Part shown: positions 18,490-28,683 of the stretch, in pieces | Layout of the letters: each line of letters starts with the position of its first letter | Position numbering within the stretch: the first letter of the stretch is position 1 | NCBI GenBank assembly: GCA_013286235.1 | Contig: JABDGE010000001.1 | Location: 1 to 64,000, forward strand | Direction of reading: 5' to 3' | DNA length: 64,000 bases | Source of the DNA: Bacteroidota bacterium | GTDB lineage: Bacteria > Bacteroidota > Bacteroidia > Sphingobacteriales > Sphingobacteriaceae | Made by a program: the position numbers and the translations under genes | Notes under the pieces: generated by a model | The model's input: only the letters and a program-made list of their open reading frames with translations | Databases searched by the model: none | Told to the model about the DNA's origin: nothing

Positions 18490-20871
18490 TTATTCACTCC
18501 TCAAACTGTTCACCGGGTTCGCAACCGCAGCTTTGATCGCATGAAAGCTAACCGTGATCAGCGCTATCAGCAGCACCAGGAAAGATGCAAACAAAAATAT
18601 CCATGAATTCACCGCTATCCGGTAGGGATAATTTTCCAGCCATTTGTGCATCGCCCACCAGGCCAGCGGCGACGAGATCAGTGCTGAAATGACCACCAAT
18701 ACTAAAAAGTCGGTGGATAATTTTCGTACAATCCCCTCAACGGACGCGCCCAATACCTTGCGGATGCCAATCTCTTTCTTCCGCCGCTCGGCCGACAAAG
18801 TGGCCAATCCGAACAAGCCGATGCAAGAAATGAAAATGGTGAGCGCTGCGCTGAACGTAACGATCTGTTTCCACTTCGATTCCTTGTCGTATTGCAGGGC
18901 AACTTCGGCGTCCTTAAACGAATAATTGTAGGGCCTAAAGGGGAAGAACTGTTTAAAGGTTTTTGCGATGTAGTTCATTGTGGCAGCTTTGTTCGCATCG
19001 TTTATCCTCACAAAAACATCCCCGTATGGCATATCCGGATTCATAGTAAAGAGCAAAGGCCCGACCTTTTGAGTAAGGTCCAGGAAATGGTAGTCTTTAA
19101 CCACGCCCACCACGGTGTATTTCCTTTTATTAGAAGAGAAATCCACCACCTCTCCTATCGGGTTTTTCCAGCCAGCTTGTTTTGCAAAGGCTTCGTTTAC
19201 CAAAATGGATTGCGCACTGTCGGCTACCATCAACTTTGAAAAGTTGCGCCCTTTTACAACCGGTATTTGAAACAAAGACAAGTAGTCTTCGTCGATATGC
19301 TTGATATCAAAGGTGGTCTGTTGTCCGTTATTTATTTTGGCTATTGTACCCCACCGGCCTCCCTGGTCGGCGGAAGCGCTTAGGATATGAGGATTCTTCA
19401 ACAACTCCGCTCTAAACAGTGGCAGCATTTTTTTATCCATGTTAAAGGAGCTTATCGACACCACATTTTTATCATTATACCCCAGGTTAAAATGCATCAG
19501 GAAATTGAACTGCGAATAAATAGTAATAGTGGAAATGATAAAAAAAGTAGCAAGAGTAAACTGCAGCACCACCAGCCCCCTGGATAAATAATTTTTACCG
19601 GCATACTGTTGCCTGCTGTAGAGCGACTGAACAGGATTAAATCCTGAAAGCACCAACGCAGGGTAAAATCCGGCCAACAAACCCGTAAGCAGGAAAATAA
19701 GAATATAGCCGGCCACCAATTTGAAGCTCAGCAGGTACGAAAACGCGAGCGACTTATTGGCCAGGTCGTTAAACACAGGAAGGGCCAGTTGCACCAGCAG
19801 CAAACCCAACAAAAATGCGACAAAAGTCAAAATGTACGACTCCCCCAAAAACTGCATGACCAGTTGCCTGCGTTCCCCGCCAACCACTTTGCGTATGCCG
19901 ATCTCTTTGGCCCGTTGAAGTGAGCGGGCAACGGTGAGGTTTACAAAGTTGATGCAGGCGATCAGCAGGATAAATAACGCAATTCCAGTAAGTATGTAGG
20001 CGTACATAGGATTGCTGGCATCCGACAAGCCATTATCTGCACGGTAATCAGTGCTCATGTGCATAGCCAGCAGGGGCTGCAGCCGGTATCGTATCTTATC
20101 CTTAAAACCATATTTTGCAGCTGCGTCTTTGGTCTCACCAGCAGCCTCCTGGTTATAGATTTTAGCGATCTTACTTTCCACCGCGGGGATGTTCGTCCCC
20201 GGCCGAAGTGTAAAAAATGTATGCAGGTAAAAATTTATCCATTCCTTATCGGTATTGCCGGAAGCGCCCATCGGCAGCAGCATTTTTATTTTGATAGACG
20301 AGTTTTGCGGCGAGCGCTTCGTAACCGCCGAAACCATATAAGGCTTAAAGGCGTCATTCACCTTTAATTGAAGCACTTTGCCTACAGCATCTTGCGTCCC
20401 GAAATATTTCTTCGCCATATCTTCCGACAACACTACCGAGTTTAGCCCGTTTAGCGCGGTCCGCGCGTCACCGGCTGCTAGCGGCGCCGTAAAAACTGAA
20501 AAGAAATTGCTGTCAACATACAAGGCATCTTCATTAAAAACTTCGTTGCCGCGTTTCACATCAAAATCAGCACCCTGCACGCGAACAAAATCTTCGATGT
20601 CGGGCAGTTCACGTTTAAACGTAGGTCCCGGCATCATCCCGGTGCTGCCCTGCTTACTTGTCACTCCGGCCGGGCTCGTCATATCCACTACCAGCCGGTA
20701 AATCTTATCCTTGTTAACATTAAAGCGATCGTAGCTGACCTCGTCCATGGTGTACAGCAGGATCAACATGCAACATGCCAGCGCCACTCCCAGCCCGGCA
20801 ATATTAATCAGTGAAAATACCTTAGTTCGCCAAAGGTTCCTGAATGCTGTTTTAAGATAGTTTTTTATCAT
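18490..20871 (-). CDS. Permease 8, two-lobe MacB/FtsX-like ABC transporter permease
   Basis: 793 aa. Coupling motifs are RAKEIGIRKVVGGERRQ (Gly-Gly in place of Gly-Ser/Ala) and KKEIGIRKVLGASVEG, with TVVGVVKDYHFLDL and NPVNSLRSE. The first periplasmic domain has an unusual Lys/Asn-rich start (VNKDKIYRLVVDMTSPAG) and a Met-rich stretch near its membrane-proximal end. G/C elements flank both ends: one 9 nt before the ATG and one directly after the stop, in inverted orientation. No close partner in the array is evident. Confidence 0.92.
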   Translation of the reverse strand: MIKNYLKTAFRNLWRTKVFSLINIAGLGVALACCMLILLYTMDEVSYDRFNVNKDKIYRLVVDMTSPAGVTSKQGSTGMMPGPTFKRELPDIEDFVRVQGADFDVKRGNEVFNEDALYVDSNFFSVFTAPLAAGDARTALNGLNSVVLSEDMAKKYFGTQDAVGKVLQLKVNDAFKPYMVSAVTKRSPQNSSIKIKMLLPMGASGNTDKEWINFYLHTFFTLRPGTNIPAVESKIAKIYNQEAAGETKDAAAKYGFKDKIRYRLQPLLAMHMSTDYRADNGLSDASNPMYAYILTGIALFILLIACINFVNLTVARSLQRAKEIGIRKVVGGERRQLVMQFLGESYILTFVAFLLGLLLVQLALPVFNDLANKSLAFSYLLSFKLVAGYILIFLLTGLLAGFYPALVLSGFNPVQSLYSRQQYAGKNYLSRGLVVLQFTLATFFIISTITIYSQFNFLMHFNLGYNDKNVVSISSFNMDKKMLPLFRAELLKNPHILSASADQGGRWGTIAKINNGQQTTFDIKHIDEDYLSLFQIPVVKGRNFSKLMVADSAQSILVNEAFAKQAGWKNPIGEVVDFSSNKRKYTVVGVVKDYHFLDLTQKVGPLLFTMNPDMPYGDVFVRINDANKAATMNYIAKTFKQFFPFRPYNYSFKDAEVALQYDKESKWKQIVTFSAALTIFISCIGLFGLATLSAERRKKEIGIRKVLGASVEGIVRKLSTDFLVLVVISALISSPLAWWAMHKWLENYPYRIAVNSWIFLFASFLVLLIALITVSFHAIKAAVANPVNSLRSE

Positions 20872-20880
20872 GCCCCCTAA

Positions 20881-20935
20881 CCCCCTAAAGGGGGAATTTA
20901 AAAGTTTAATTAACCCCCGATCCCCTAAAGGGGGG
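20881..20935. repeat. Two tandem G/C palindromes upstream of permease 8
   Basis: CCCCCTAAAGGGGG at 20881-20894 and a second CCCCTAAAGGGG at 20922-20933 with an extended G-run. Confidence 0.85.
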
Positions 20936-21026
20936 AAGCTAAAATTTAATTGTTTATTTAATGTCCCCGTTTATACCCAATTTTTCATTTAACATTCCAT
21001 TCGCACATTTGCATTCTCCACCTACT

Positions 21027-21088
21027 CCCGATAGCTATCGGGATCACCACTCACCGATCTTCACTCCCGCTTTAGGGGGCCGGGGGGC
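21027..21088. repeat. Palindrome and G/C element after permease 9 stop
   Basis: CCCGATAGCTATCGGG at 21027-21042, then a G/C element (CCCGCTTTAGGGGG plus a G-run) at 21066-21088 that ends at the permease 9 stop. Confidence 0.8.
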
Positions 21089-21090
21089 GA

Positions 21091-23448
21091 TTACTCGCTC
21101 CTCAAGCTCTTCACCGGGTTCACCAACGCAGCTTTCACCGTTTGGTAAGCGATGGTTATCCCGGCAATGATCATCGAAGCGATGATCGACACCACAAACG
21201 TCCAGGGGCCTATTGTGATGTGGTAAGCATAGTTGTTGAGCCAATTGCTCATCATATAATAGCCAAGCGGCGCCGCGATCAAGAAAGCGATGCAGATGAG
21301 CAGCACAAACTCTTTTGAAAATAGTCCTACAATACTTGCAATCGGCGCGCCTAATACCTTGCGGATGCCGATCTCCTTCGTCCGCTGGGCTGCTGCAAAC
21401 ATGATGAGTCCGTATAAACCAAGGCAGCCGATAAGGATGGCAATTCCCGAAAACAATTTGAATGCCGTGTACACCTTTTGTTCCTGGGTGTAAAATCCCG
21501 CGATATGCTCATCAAGAAATTTGTATTCAAATAAGTTATTCGGGTTTAGCGTTGCCCAAATTTTGGCGACCTGGTCGATGGTGTTATTGATGGCGCCGGG
21601 ACGGATCTTTACGCTTACCATAAAGAAAACATCGGGATTGTACAAAAAAGCGCAGGCCCGCCGCTTTTTATGTTTGGATTCACTCTGGAAATCCTGTATC
21701 ACTCCAATGATATTTGCTGTGCGGCCATTTAGCATAAAGTGCTGCCCAACAGCATTGTCGGGGTTCATAATGCCAAATTTGTGGATCAGCGTTTCGTTCA
21801 CTACCACTTTTTGGCTGGTATCGCCAGGCGCTTTTTTAGTTATTTTGTCGCCGGCCAACATCTTCATGCCGAACATGTCGATGTAGTTCTCGTCAACATC
21901 TTTTATTTCTGTAACGTCATCTTTAGTAACGCCAAATTGCGGGGCGCTGAAACTGCTGAATTGGTTGTTATAAGAGGGCGCGCCGTTTGACAATGTTACC
22001 TGCTGAACACCAGGCAGATTTGATACATCAGCCCGGAATACATCCATTTTCTTGCTGTCGGGCGTGTAAAAAGAAATCACAGACTCTTTGTTAAAGCCCA
22101 GGTCCTGGTTTTCAAAATAGTCCATTTGGCGGGCAACGATCAGCGTACCTACGATCAATATCTGCGATATGGCGAATTGCGCCACTACCAGGCCTTTGCG
22201 AAGGGTAAAGCCTTTGGCCATCCTGCCGGCTTTGTTTTTTAACGAATCAACAGGTTGAAAGGCAGATTGCACAAAGGCGGGATACAACCCGGCAATAAGG
22301 ATCACAGCAATAGTAACCCCCGCTATCCATGCAATAACGACCGGTTGCAGCAACTGCGAGGAACTGATTTCGATGCCGAGCCATTTATCTGCCCCCGATA
22401 AAAAGAATGCTGCAAGTGCTACACCCAGGATCACCGCGATGCCGACCAAAACACCGGCCTCGCCAAGGAACTGTTTGATCAACTGCCCACGATTGGCGCC
22501 AAGCACCTTCCGTACGCCCACCTCTTTCGCGCGTTTGGTAGCCTGCGCGGTAGCGAGGTTAACAAAATTGATGCAGGCAGTGATGATAATGAGCAGTGCG
22601 ACACCAAACAAAGCGTAAAATGTATCTTTTGAAACCGGGGTAACAACGTTATTGATATAGCGCTGGTCAAAATGGATATCGCGCAAAGGCTGCAGCGGCA
22701 GGCGTACCTCTTTGGGATTAAGCGCCCAGTTTTTATGCAGAAAGTCGGGTATGCGCGCCTGGATGCGCTGTATGGGATAGTTTTTTGGCAGCAGGATAAA
22801 AGTAAAAAAGCCGCCGCCTATATTCCAAAAATTATCCATCTGGTTCTTGATCTGGCTCCTGACGCTTTCCAGCGATAACATCATATGTATAGGCAGGCTG
22901 CGATTGGCAGGAATGTCCTTTATTACGCCGGTAACTTTGGCATTTATCTGGTTTTCCACATTTATAATTCGCCCCATTGGGTCGCTGCTACCAAAGTATT
23001 TTTTGGCTAATGTTTCATCCAGCACAATTGAGTTCGGCTCGGCAAGGGCTGTTTTGGAGTTGCCCGCTATCCATTGAAAATCAAAAATTTGAGGGAAATG
23101 CTCGTCGGTAATTACAAAGTCGTTATCGCGGAAGCGCTTGTTATCCACCTTCACCATCACGTCGTTATCGTACATTACCTGCGACACTTGTTCCAGCTCA
23201 GGAAAGTCGTTGCGTATCTTTGGCGCCACGGCCAGCGACACATCGGAGTTAAAGTCGATAGCATTCAGCGTGACGCGGTAGATGCGATCGGCCTTTGCAT
23301 AATTGTCGTAATTTAATTCATCACGAACGATCAAAAATATCACCAGGCAAGCCGCAATCCCAAGCGTCAGCCCAAAAACGTTCAGAAAAGCATACCCAAG
23401 GTTCCGCCTGATGTTCCGGAACGCGATAATAATGTAGCTACGTATCAT
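21091..23448 (-). CDS. Permease 9, two-lobe MacB/FtsX-like ABC transporter permease
   Basis: 785 aa, the shortest complete member. It starts MIRSYIIIAFRNIRRNLGY. Coupling motifs are RAKEVGVRKVLGANRGQ and TKEIGIRKVLGAPIAS (Pro after the motif is unique in the array), with NIIGVIQDFQSESK and NPVKSLRSE. It is preceded by AGGAGG about 5 nt from the ATG, the clearest Shine-Dalgarno among the permeases, which overlaps the 3' flank of the palindromic element. G/C elements flank both ends. Intact. Confidence 0.92.
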   Translation of the reverse strand: MIRSYIIIAFRNIRRNLGYAFLNVFGLTLGIAACLVIFLIVRDELNYDNYAKADRIYRVTLNAIDFNSDVSLAVAPKIRNDFPELEQVSQVMYDNDVMVKVDNKRFRDNDFVITDEHFPQIFDFQWIAGNSKTALAEPNSIVLDETLAKKYFGSSDPMGRIINVENQINAKVTGVIKDIPANRSLPIHMMLSLESVRSQIKNQMDNFWNIGGGFFTFILLPKNYPIQRIQARIPDFLHKNWALNPKEVRLPLQPLRDIHFDQRYINNVVTPVSKDTFYALFGVALLIIITACINFVNLATAQATKRAKEVGVRKVLGANRGQLIKQFLGEAGVLVGIAVILGVALAAFFLSGADKWLGIEISSSQLLQPVVIAWIAGVTIAVILIAGLYPAFVQSAFQPVDSLKNKAGRMAKGFTLRKGLVVAQFAISQILIVGTLIVARQMDYFENQDLGFNKESVISFYTPDSKKMDVFRADVSNLPGVQQVTLSNGAPSYNNQFSSFSAPQFGVTKDDVTEIKDVDENYIDMFGMKMLAGDKITKKAPGDTSQKVVVNETLIHKFGIMNPDNAVGQHFMLNGRTANIIGVIQDFQSESKHKKRRACAFLYNPDVFFMVSVKIRPGAINNTIDQVAKIWATLNPNNLFEYKFLDEHIAGFYTQEQKVYTAFKLFSGIAILIGCLGLYGLIMFAAAQRTKEIGIRKVLGAPIASIVGLFSKEFVLLICIAFLIAAPLGYYMMSNWLNNYAYHITIGPWTFVVSIIASMIIAGITIAYQTVKAALVNPVKSLRSE

Positions 23449-23458
23449 AAAACCTCCT

Positions 23459-23480
23459 AACCCCCGCTAGCCAGCGGTGG
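23459..23480. repeat. Imperfect G/C palindrome upstream of permease 9
   Basis: CCCCCGCTAGCCAGCGGTGG at 23461-23480 is an imperfect copy of the element at 23601-23620. Confidence 0.8.
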
Positions 23481-23600
23481 AATTTAACTATTCACTTGTT
23501 AATTAATACATTGAAACTCATTCAACATCCTACAGTTGCCGGTTCAATAACCACAAATCACGCATTGAATATTCCCGGTCATTACTCATTCTTCTCCACT

Positions 23601-23628
23601 CCCCCGCTAGCCAGCGGGGGCTGGGGGG
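23601..23628. repeat. G/C palindrome after permease 10 stop
   Basis: CCCCCGCTAGCCAGCGGGGG at 23601-23620 plus a G-run touching the stop codon. Its 8-bp arms are perfect. Confidence 0.85.
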
Positions 23629-26037
23629 TTACTCACTCCTTAAACTATCCACCGGATTCCCCAACGCTGCTTTTATCGATTGAAAACTTATCGTCACAAA
23701 AGCGATCAATATGGCTGTACCGCCTGCAATCGCCAGTAAATACCATTGAATAGTAACGCGGTAAGCAAAACCTTCGAGCCATTTATTCATGGCCCACCAG
23801 GCCAGCGGCGAGGCGATAAGGATGGAAATAAACACCAGCTTGATAAAATCCATCGATAGCATTCCCACGATGGTTGATACCCCTGCGCCCAGCACCTTGC
23901 GGATGCCTATCTCCTTGTTGCGTTGCTCGGCAGCATATGCGGCAAGGCCAAACAGGCCCAGGCAGGCGATGATGATTGCCAGTGTGCTGAAAGAGATGAA
24001 CATCGACCCAAAACGTTGTTCAACACGATAGGAGGCATCAAAATCCTGGTCCATAAACGAATAAGTGAATGGCTGGTTGGGCGACATACCTTTCCATTTA
24101 TCTTCAATTTGAGCCATCAGGCCGGTTAAGTTCGACGTATGCAGTTTCACGCCAATAGCGCCATTGTCCTTGCTGTACACCATTGCCAGCGGCCCAATGT
24201 TGTCTTTAAGCGATGCAAAGTTGAAATCCTTCACCACACCGATAATGTGGTATTGCTGCAAGCCGTAGCTATAGCGATAAACATTTTTGTTCAGCGGATC
24301 GGGCTGGCCCAGTTTGTGTACAAAAGCTTCATTTACGATCATGCCGGCTGTGTCGGAAGCCATATCCTTCTGAAAATTGCGCCCTTTTAACAAGTGCAGC
24401 CCCATGGTATGAATAAAGTTCTCATCTGTGGACCAGAACTCGGTTAAAATATCCTCTTTGATGTCGATCTTTTGGTGCGGAAACAAGCCCGTCTTCAAAT
24501 CTTCATCGCCAGTCGGCTGGTACGACGACATGGTTGCATCTACCACACCGGGAAGCTGTCGCAGGTCGTTTTTAAGTACCCCGGCCTGGTTACCGAGCAC
24601 ATTTGCATTTTTGATGACGAGCACCTGGCTTCGGTCGAAGCCCAGGTCTTTGTTGTTAATATATTTTAGTTGATTATAAATAACAAGCGTACCGATGATC
24701 AGGAATATAGAAATGGAGAACTGGAAAACCACAAGGAAGCTCCTCAAAAACCCACCCTTAAACCCCGCTGCAAGTTTACCCTTTAGTACTTGAATGGGTT
24801 GAAACGCCGAAAGGAAAAGTGCAGGGTAAGATCCGGCAAGGAACCCTACGACCAAAACGATCAAGCCCAATGAAGGTACAAGCCAGGCGATGGTTTGACT
24901 GGTGACAGTTAACTGCTTGTCGGCAAGCTGGTTGAACAAGGGCAGTAAGCCCCAGGCAAGGACGACCGCTATGATAGCCGAAACCAACGTAACCAATATC
25001 GATTCGGTTAAGAACTGCGCGATCAAATATTTTCGGGATGAGCCCAACACCTTGCGAACGCCTACTTCCTTTGCGCGGTTAGCCGAGCGTGCAGTAGACA
25101 AATTCATAAAATTAACGCAGGCTATCAGCAGAATAAACACTGCCACCAGCGAAAAGATATAGATGTATTGGATGTTACCCTCCTTCTCCAGCGGGTATTG
25201 TGCGTCGGCGTCGCGCAGGTGGATGTCCGCCAGCGGTTTTAATATAATTTTCAGGTGGTTATCGCCGGTTTTCCAGGTCGACGGATTAAATGAATTGTTG
25301 ACATCGATATCAGTCATCGCCCGCTCCAACTGTTGTATGTTGGCGCCAGGTTTCAGCAGCAGGTATTGATGCAAGCCAGCATAGCCCCAGTTGGTATTTT
25401 TGCTTTCAGGCCTTGATGAAAACGACAAAAAGAAGTCGTAGTGAAAATGCGACTGCGCCGGAATATCTTTAATAACGCCGGTCACCTTATAGGTATTGGA
25501 ATCGTTAATGGTGAGGATCCTGCCTACGACATCCGTGTTGCCGAAATACTTTTTGGCCGTGCTTTCGGTAATTACTGCTGTATTGGGTTCGTCAAGAGAA
25601 TTTTTAGGACTGCCATCCACCATCGGCAACGTAAAAACGTCAAACAGGGAAGACTCAGTAAAGACAACGCGCTTTTCGAGTATATTGTTATTGTCCTTTT
25701 TCACATAAAACTTTTGGGGCGACAGGAACAGGCCATCGTAATTGATCAGCCTTGCCACCTGCTCTACCTGCGGAAAGTGGCTGGTCAGTTCGGCCTTCCA
25801 GGGCACTTCTGATGTGGCATAAACACCTGCGTTTCCGTTCAGTTTGGCGTCTATCGTAACGCGGTATATCCGGTCGGCATTAGTATTATACCGGTCGTAG
25901 CCCAACTCATCCACCACGTAAAAAACGATCAGTAAGCATGTTGCCAACCCTACGGTAAGCCCAAACACATTTAAAAATGTGAAGCCTTTATTCTTCAACA
26001 AGCTGCGGTATGCAGTCTTAATGTAATTTCGTATCAT
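23629..26037 (-). CDS. Permease 10, two-lobe MacB/FtsX-like ABC transporter permease
   Basis: 802 aa. It is related to permeases 5 and 6 (MIRNYIKTAYRSLLKNKGFTF, LATCLLIVFYV, the identical HIIGVVKDFNFASL) but has its own periplasmic surface. Coupling motifs are RAKEVGVRKVLGSSRKY and NKEIGIRKVLGAGVST; it ends NPVDSLRSE. The leader reads CCCTTTAGGAGGTTGGGGGG directly before the codon triplet CAA-ATG, so a Shine-Dalgarno-like AGGAGG is formed by one arm of the palindrome itself. G/C elements lie on both sides. Intact. Confidence 0.92.
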   Translation of the reverse strand: MIRNYIKTAYRSLLKNKGFTFLNVFGLTVGLATCLLIVFYVVDELGYDRYNTNADRIYRVTIDAKLNGNAGVYATSEVPWKAELTSHFPQVEQVARLINYDGLFLSPQKFYVKKDNNNILEKRVVFTESSLFDVFTLPMVDGSPKNSLDEPNTAVITESTAKKYFGNTDVVGRILTINDSNTYKVTGVIKDIPAQSHFHYDFFLSFSSRPESKNTNWGYAGLHQYLLLKPGANIQQLERAMTDIDVNNSFNPSTWKTGDNHLKIILKPLADIHLRDADAQYPLEKEGNIQYIYIFSLVAVFILLIACVNFMNLSTARSANRAKEVGVRKVLGSSRKYLIAQFLTESILVTLVSAIIAVVLAWGLLPLFNQLADKQLTVTSQTIAWLVPSLGLIVLVVGFLAGSYPALFLSAFQPIQVLKGKLAAGFKGGFLRSFLVVFQFSISIFLIIGTLVIYNQLKYINNKDLGFDRSQVLVIKNANVLGNQAGVLKNDLRQLPGVVDATMSSYQPTGDEDLKTGLFPHQKIDIKEDILTEFWSTDENFIHTMGLHLLKGRNFQKDMASDTAGMIVNEAFVHKLGQPDPLNKNVYRYSYGLQQYHIIGVVKDFNFASLKDNIGPLAMVYSKDNGAIGVKLHTSNLTGLMAQIEDKWKGMSPNQPFTYSFMDQDFDASYRVEQRFGSMFISFSTLAIIIACLGLFGLAAYAAEQRNKEIGIRKVLGAGVSTIVGMLSMDFIKLVFISILIASPLAWWAMNKWLEGFAYRVTIQWYLLAIAGGTAILIAFVTISFQSIKAALGNPVDSLRSE

Positions 26038-26049
26038 TTGCCCCCCAAC

Positions 26050-26064
26050 CTCCTAAAGGGGGAG
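26050..26064. repeat. G/C element upstream of permease 10
   Basis: CTCCTAAAGGGGGAG, with a G-run between it and the ATG on the coding strand. The AGGAG arm can act as a Shine-Dalgarno when unpaired. Confidence 0.8.
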
Positions 26065-26153
26065 TTAATTGTTTCTACCATTATTTAATACTCTTTCAAA
26101 CCCATTCTTTAACAGACACCTTTCCTATAACTCGCCATTCGCCTTTCTTCACT

Positions 26154-26176
26154 CCCCCTTTAGGGGGTCGGGGGGC
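26154..26176. repeat. G/C palindrome after permease 11 stop
   Basis: CCCCCTTTAGGGGG at 26154-26167 plus a G-run up to the stop codon. Confidence 0.85.
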
Positions 26177-26178
26177 GA

Positions 26179-28566
26179 TTATTCACTTCTAAGGCTCATC
26201 ACCGGGTTCATCAATGCCGCTCTTATCGCCTGGAAACTTACGGTTAAGATGGCAATAACAAACGACAGCACCCCCGCCACGGCAAACACCCACCAGCCAA
26301 TATCAATTCGAAAGGCAAAATCCTTCAGCCAAACGTTCATACCGTACCATGCAATCGGGAAGGCTATGAGCGCCGCTATCCCGACAAGCAGCAAAAACTC
26401 TTTGGAGAGCATATTGACAATCCCCGGTACAGAGGCTCCAAGCACCTTGCGGATGCCGATCTCACGGGTACGCTGCAATGTGCTATACGAAGCCAGCCCG
26501 AGCAATCCCAGGCAGGATATCATGATAGCGAGGAACGCGAAATACAAAAACAGCTTGCCAAACCGGTCCTCGGTTAAATATTGCTTGTTGAAATTTGCAT
26601 CTAAAAAAGTATAGCTGAAAGGCCGCTGGGGAACCAGCGTTTTCCACTTAGCCTCAAGCGCTGCTATGGTTTCCGGAATATCGCCGCCTTTTATGCGTAC
26701 CGTAAACACATTTATACCTTGCGGATTGATGCGGATATCCATTGGTTTGATATCCTCCGCCAGCGATTGAAAATGAAAGTCCTTAACCACACCGATGATT
26801 TGCCCTTGCCGGCCCCATTGGTTAAACTTTTTGCCGATGGCATCCAGCGGATGCACGTAACCCAGGTTTTTCAACGCGGTTTCGTTGATAATGAAAGCCT
26901 TGGTCGAATCCGTCGGGAATGAAGTTGAAAAGGTACGCCCGGCAAGCACCTGAAGGCCATATTGCGGGATAAAATCGTAATCCACATCGTACAGGTTCAT
27001 ATTTATCGGCATCAGGTTTCCGGCGCGGCTTTCCACCTCGGCATAGCCCACGGGGTTGCCGTTGCCGGGCGTGGTGGACGAACCCGAAACAGACACCACG
27101 CCCTGCGTCTGGCCCAGCTCATTTTTGATGGTTTGCGCCTGGCTCTGCACGACCGAGTCGCCGCTGAAATCCAGCACCGCCATCTGATCCTTACGGAAAC
27201 CCAACGACTGGCTGCGCATATAATTCAACTGGTGGTAAACAACCAGTGTACCTACGATCAACACAATAGAAATGGTAAACTGTAAAACAACCAGGCCCTT
27301 CCTTAAAATTATTCCCTTTACCGAGCTGCTGAAACGCCCTTTCAATACCGAAGTGATGCTAAAGCTGGTCAGCACCATGGAAGGATAAATACCCGCAAGA
27401 AAACCAATAGCCACTGAAATGCCAAACAGGATAAATACATAGCCCTGCTCAAATATCCCCTGGCTCACTACCTTACCGGCCAGCAGGTTAAACAAAGGCA
27501 TCAGCAAAATGCTAAGCACCACTGCGATGACAAAAGCTACCAGCGAAATGATAACCGACTCACCCAAAAACTGCATGGCCAGCTGCTGCTTAAAGGCGCC
27601 GATTACCTTTCGGATGCCCACTTCTTTTGCCCGTTCAGACGCCCGCGCGGTGGTGAGGTTTACAAAATTGATGCAGGCGATCAGCAAAATAAACACCGCA
27701 ACAATTGAGAAAGTATAGATATTCGTCCGGCTGCCGTTAACGGGCGCTCCCCGGAAGGTGTCCATATAAACGTCTTTCAGCGGCTCAACAAAAAGTTCGT
27801 AATTATAGCCGCGCCGGCGCTGATCTTCGGTAATATGCTTGCGAAGAAAATCGGGCAGCCTGGCCTGCAGCCGTGCGGCGTCGGCGGGATTCGGTATCAG
27901 CAAATAAGTGTAGTTGCTAAAATTGCCCCATTCCGCCATCCGGATCAGCTTGAGCGGCTCCATGGTACTTGTCGAGATCAGCATGTCAAAATTGAAATGG
28001 GAGTTCAACGGCACATCCTTAATCACTCCGGTTATGTTCACCGGGTGTTTCCCGTCCAGTAGCAAAGATTTTCCAACTACGTTCGTACTGCCAAAATACT
28101 TTTTGGCCATCGTTTCGGTCAGCACCGCATCAAAAGGCGCCGAAAGCGCGGTCTTGGGGTCGCCGTGGATGAACGGAAACGTAAAAATGTCAAACAGCGT
28201 CGGATCGGTAAAGCTGATGTTGTTTTCCTGGAATTTCTTATCCCCGCTAACCACCAAAAAGCCCGCGCCAAAAACCCGTGCGTTTGCTTTTACCATTTCG
28301 GGGTAGTCCTGCTGCAAGGCTGGGCCCATCGGCGCCGAAGCACTGCTCCAATGCAAAACCTCGTTTGGTGATTTGATGTCCGTATTCAGGCGGTAAACCT
28401 GGTTAAAATTTTGATTGAACTTGTCATAGCTCAACTCAAACTTTACATAAATAAATATCAGGAAACAGGCCGTCATCCCAACCGCCAACCCTGCAACATT
28501 AATAAACGAGAAACCTTTGTGCCTCCACAAGTTCCTGAATGCTATTTTAAGATAGTTTTTTATCAT
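26179..28566 (-). CDS. Permease 11, two-lobe MacB/FtsX-like ABC transporter permease
   Basis: 795 aa. Coupling motifs are RAKEVGIRKVIGAFKQQ and TREIGIRKVLGASVPG (Arg replaces Lys before the motif), with QIIGVVKDFHFQSL and NPVMSLRSE. The first-lobe periplasmic domain ends in a distinctive stretch (RRRGYNYELFVEPLKDVYMDTF). The 5' flank lacks the G/C element. It carries GAACCAGTGAACTAATGAAC-type words ending about 7 nt before the ATG, like permease 3 and the response regulator gene. A G/C element follows the stop. Confidence 0.92.
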   Translation of the reverse strand: MIKNYLKIAFRNLWRHKGFSFINVAGLAVGMTACFLIFIYVKFELSYDKFNQNFNQVYRLNTDIKSPNEVLHWSSASAPMGPALQQDYPEMVKANARVFGAGFLVVSGDKKFQENNISFTDPTLFDIFTFPFIHGDPKTALSAPFDAVLTETMAKKYFGSTNVVGKSLLLDGKHPVNITGVIKDVPLNSHFNFDMLISTSTMEPLKLIRMAEWGNFSNYTYLLIPNPADAARLQARLPDFLRKHITEDQRRRGYNYELFVEPLKDVYMDTFRGAPVNGSRTNIYTFSIVAVFILLIACINFVNLTTARASERAKEVGIRKVIGAFKQQLAMQFLGESVIISLVAFVIAVVLSILLMPLFNLLAGKVVSQGIFEQGYVFILFGISVAIGFLAGIYPSMVLTSFSITSVLKGRFSSSVKGIILRKGLVVLQFTISIVLIVGTLVVYHQLNYMRSQSLGFRKDQMAVLDFSGDSVVQSQAQTIKNELGQTQGVVSVSGSSTTPGNGNPVGYAEVESRAGNLMPINMNLYDVDYDFIPQYGLQVLAGRTFSTSFPTDSTKAFIINETALKNLGYVHPLDAIGKKFNQWGRQGQIIGVVKDFHFQSLAEDIKPMDIRINPQGINVFTVRIKGGDIPETIAALEAKWKTLVPQRPFSYTFLDANFNKQYLTEDRFGKLFLYFAFLAIMISCLGLLGLASYSTLQRTREIGIRKVLGASVPGIVNMLSKEFLLLVGIAALIAFPIAWYGMNVWLKDFAFRIDIGWWVFAVAGVLSFVIAILTVSFQAIRAALMNPVMSLRSE

Positions 28567-28575
28567 GATTTAGTC

Positions 28576-28683
28576 CATTTGTTCACTGGTTCATTAGTTC
28601 ACTGGTGCCCGGTTCATTGGTGTTTGGCTGTTTTTTTGCTTTCAGCTTTAAGCCCAACTGCAAACTGCTACTGCCAACTGCTT
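28576..28683. repeat. GAAC(C/T)A(A/G)T and ACTGCCA words between permeases 11 and 12
   Basis: Octamer-like words TTCACTGG/TTCATTAG fill 28579-28621, and AACTGC(C/A)A words fill 28658-28683. Together they make up nearly the whole 115-bp gap, the smallest in the array. Confidence 0.75.
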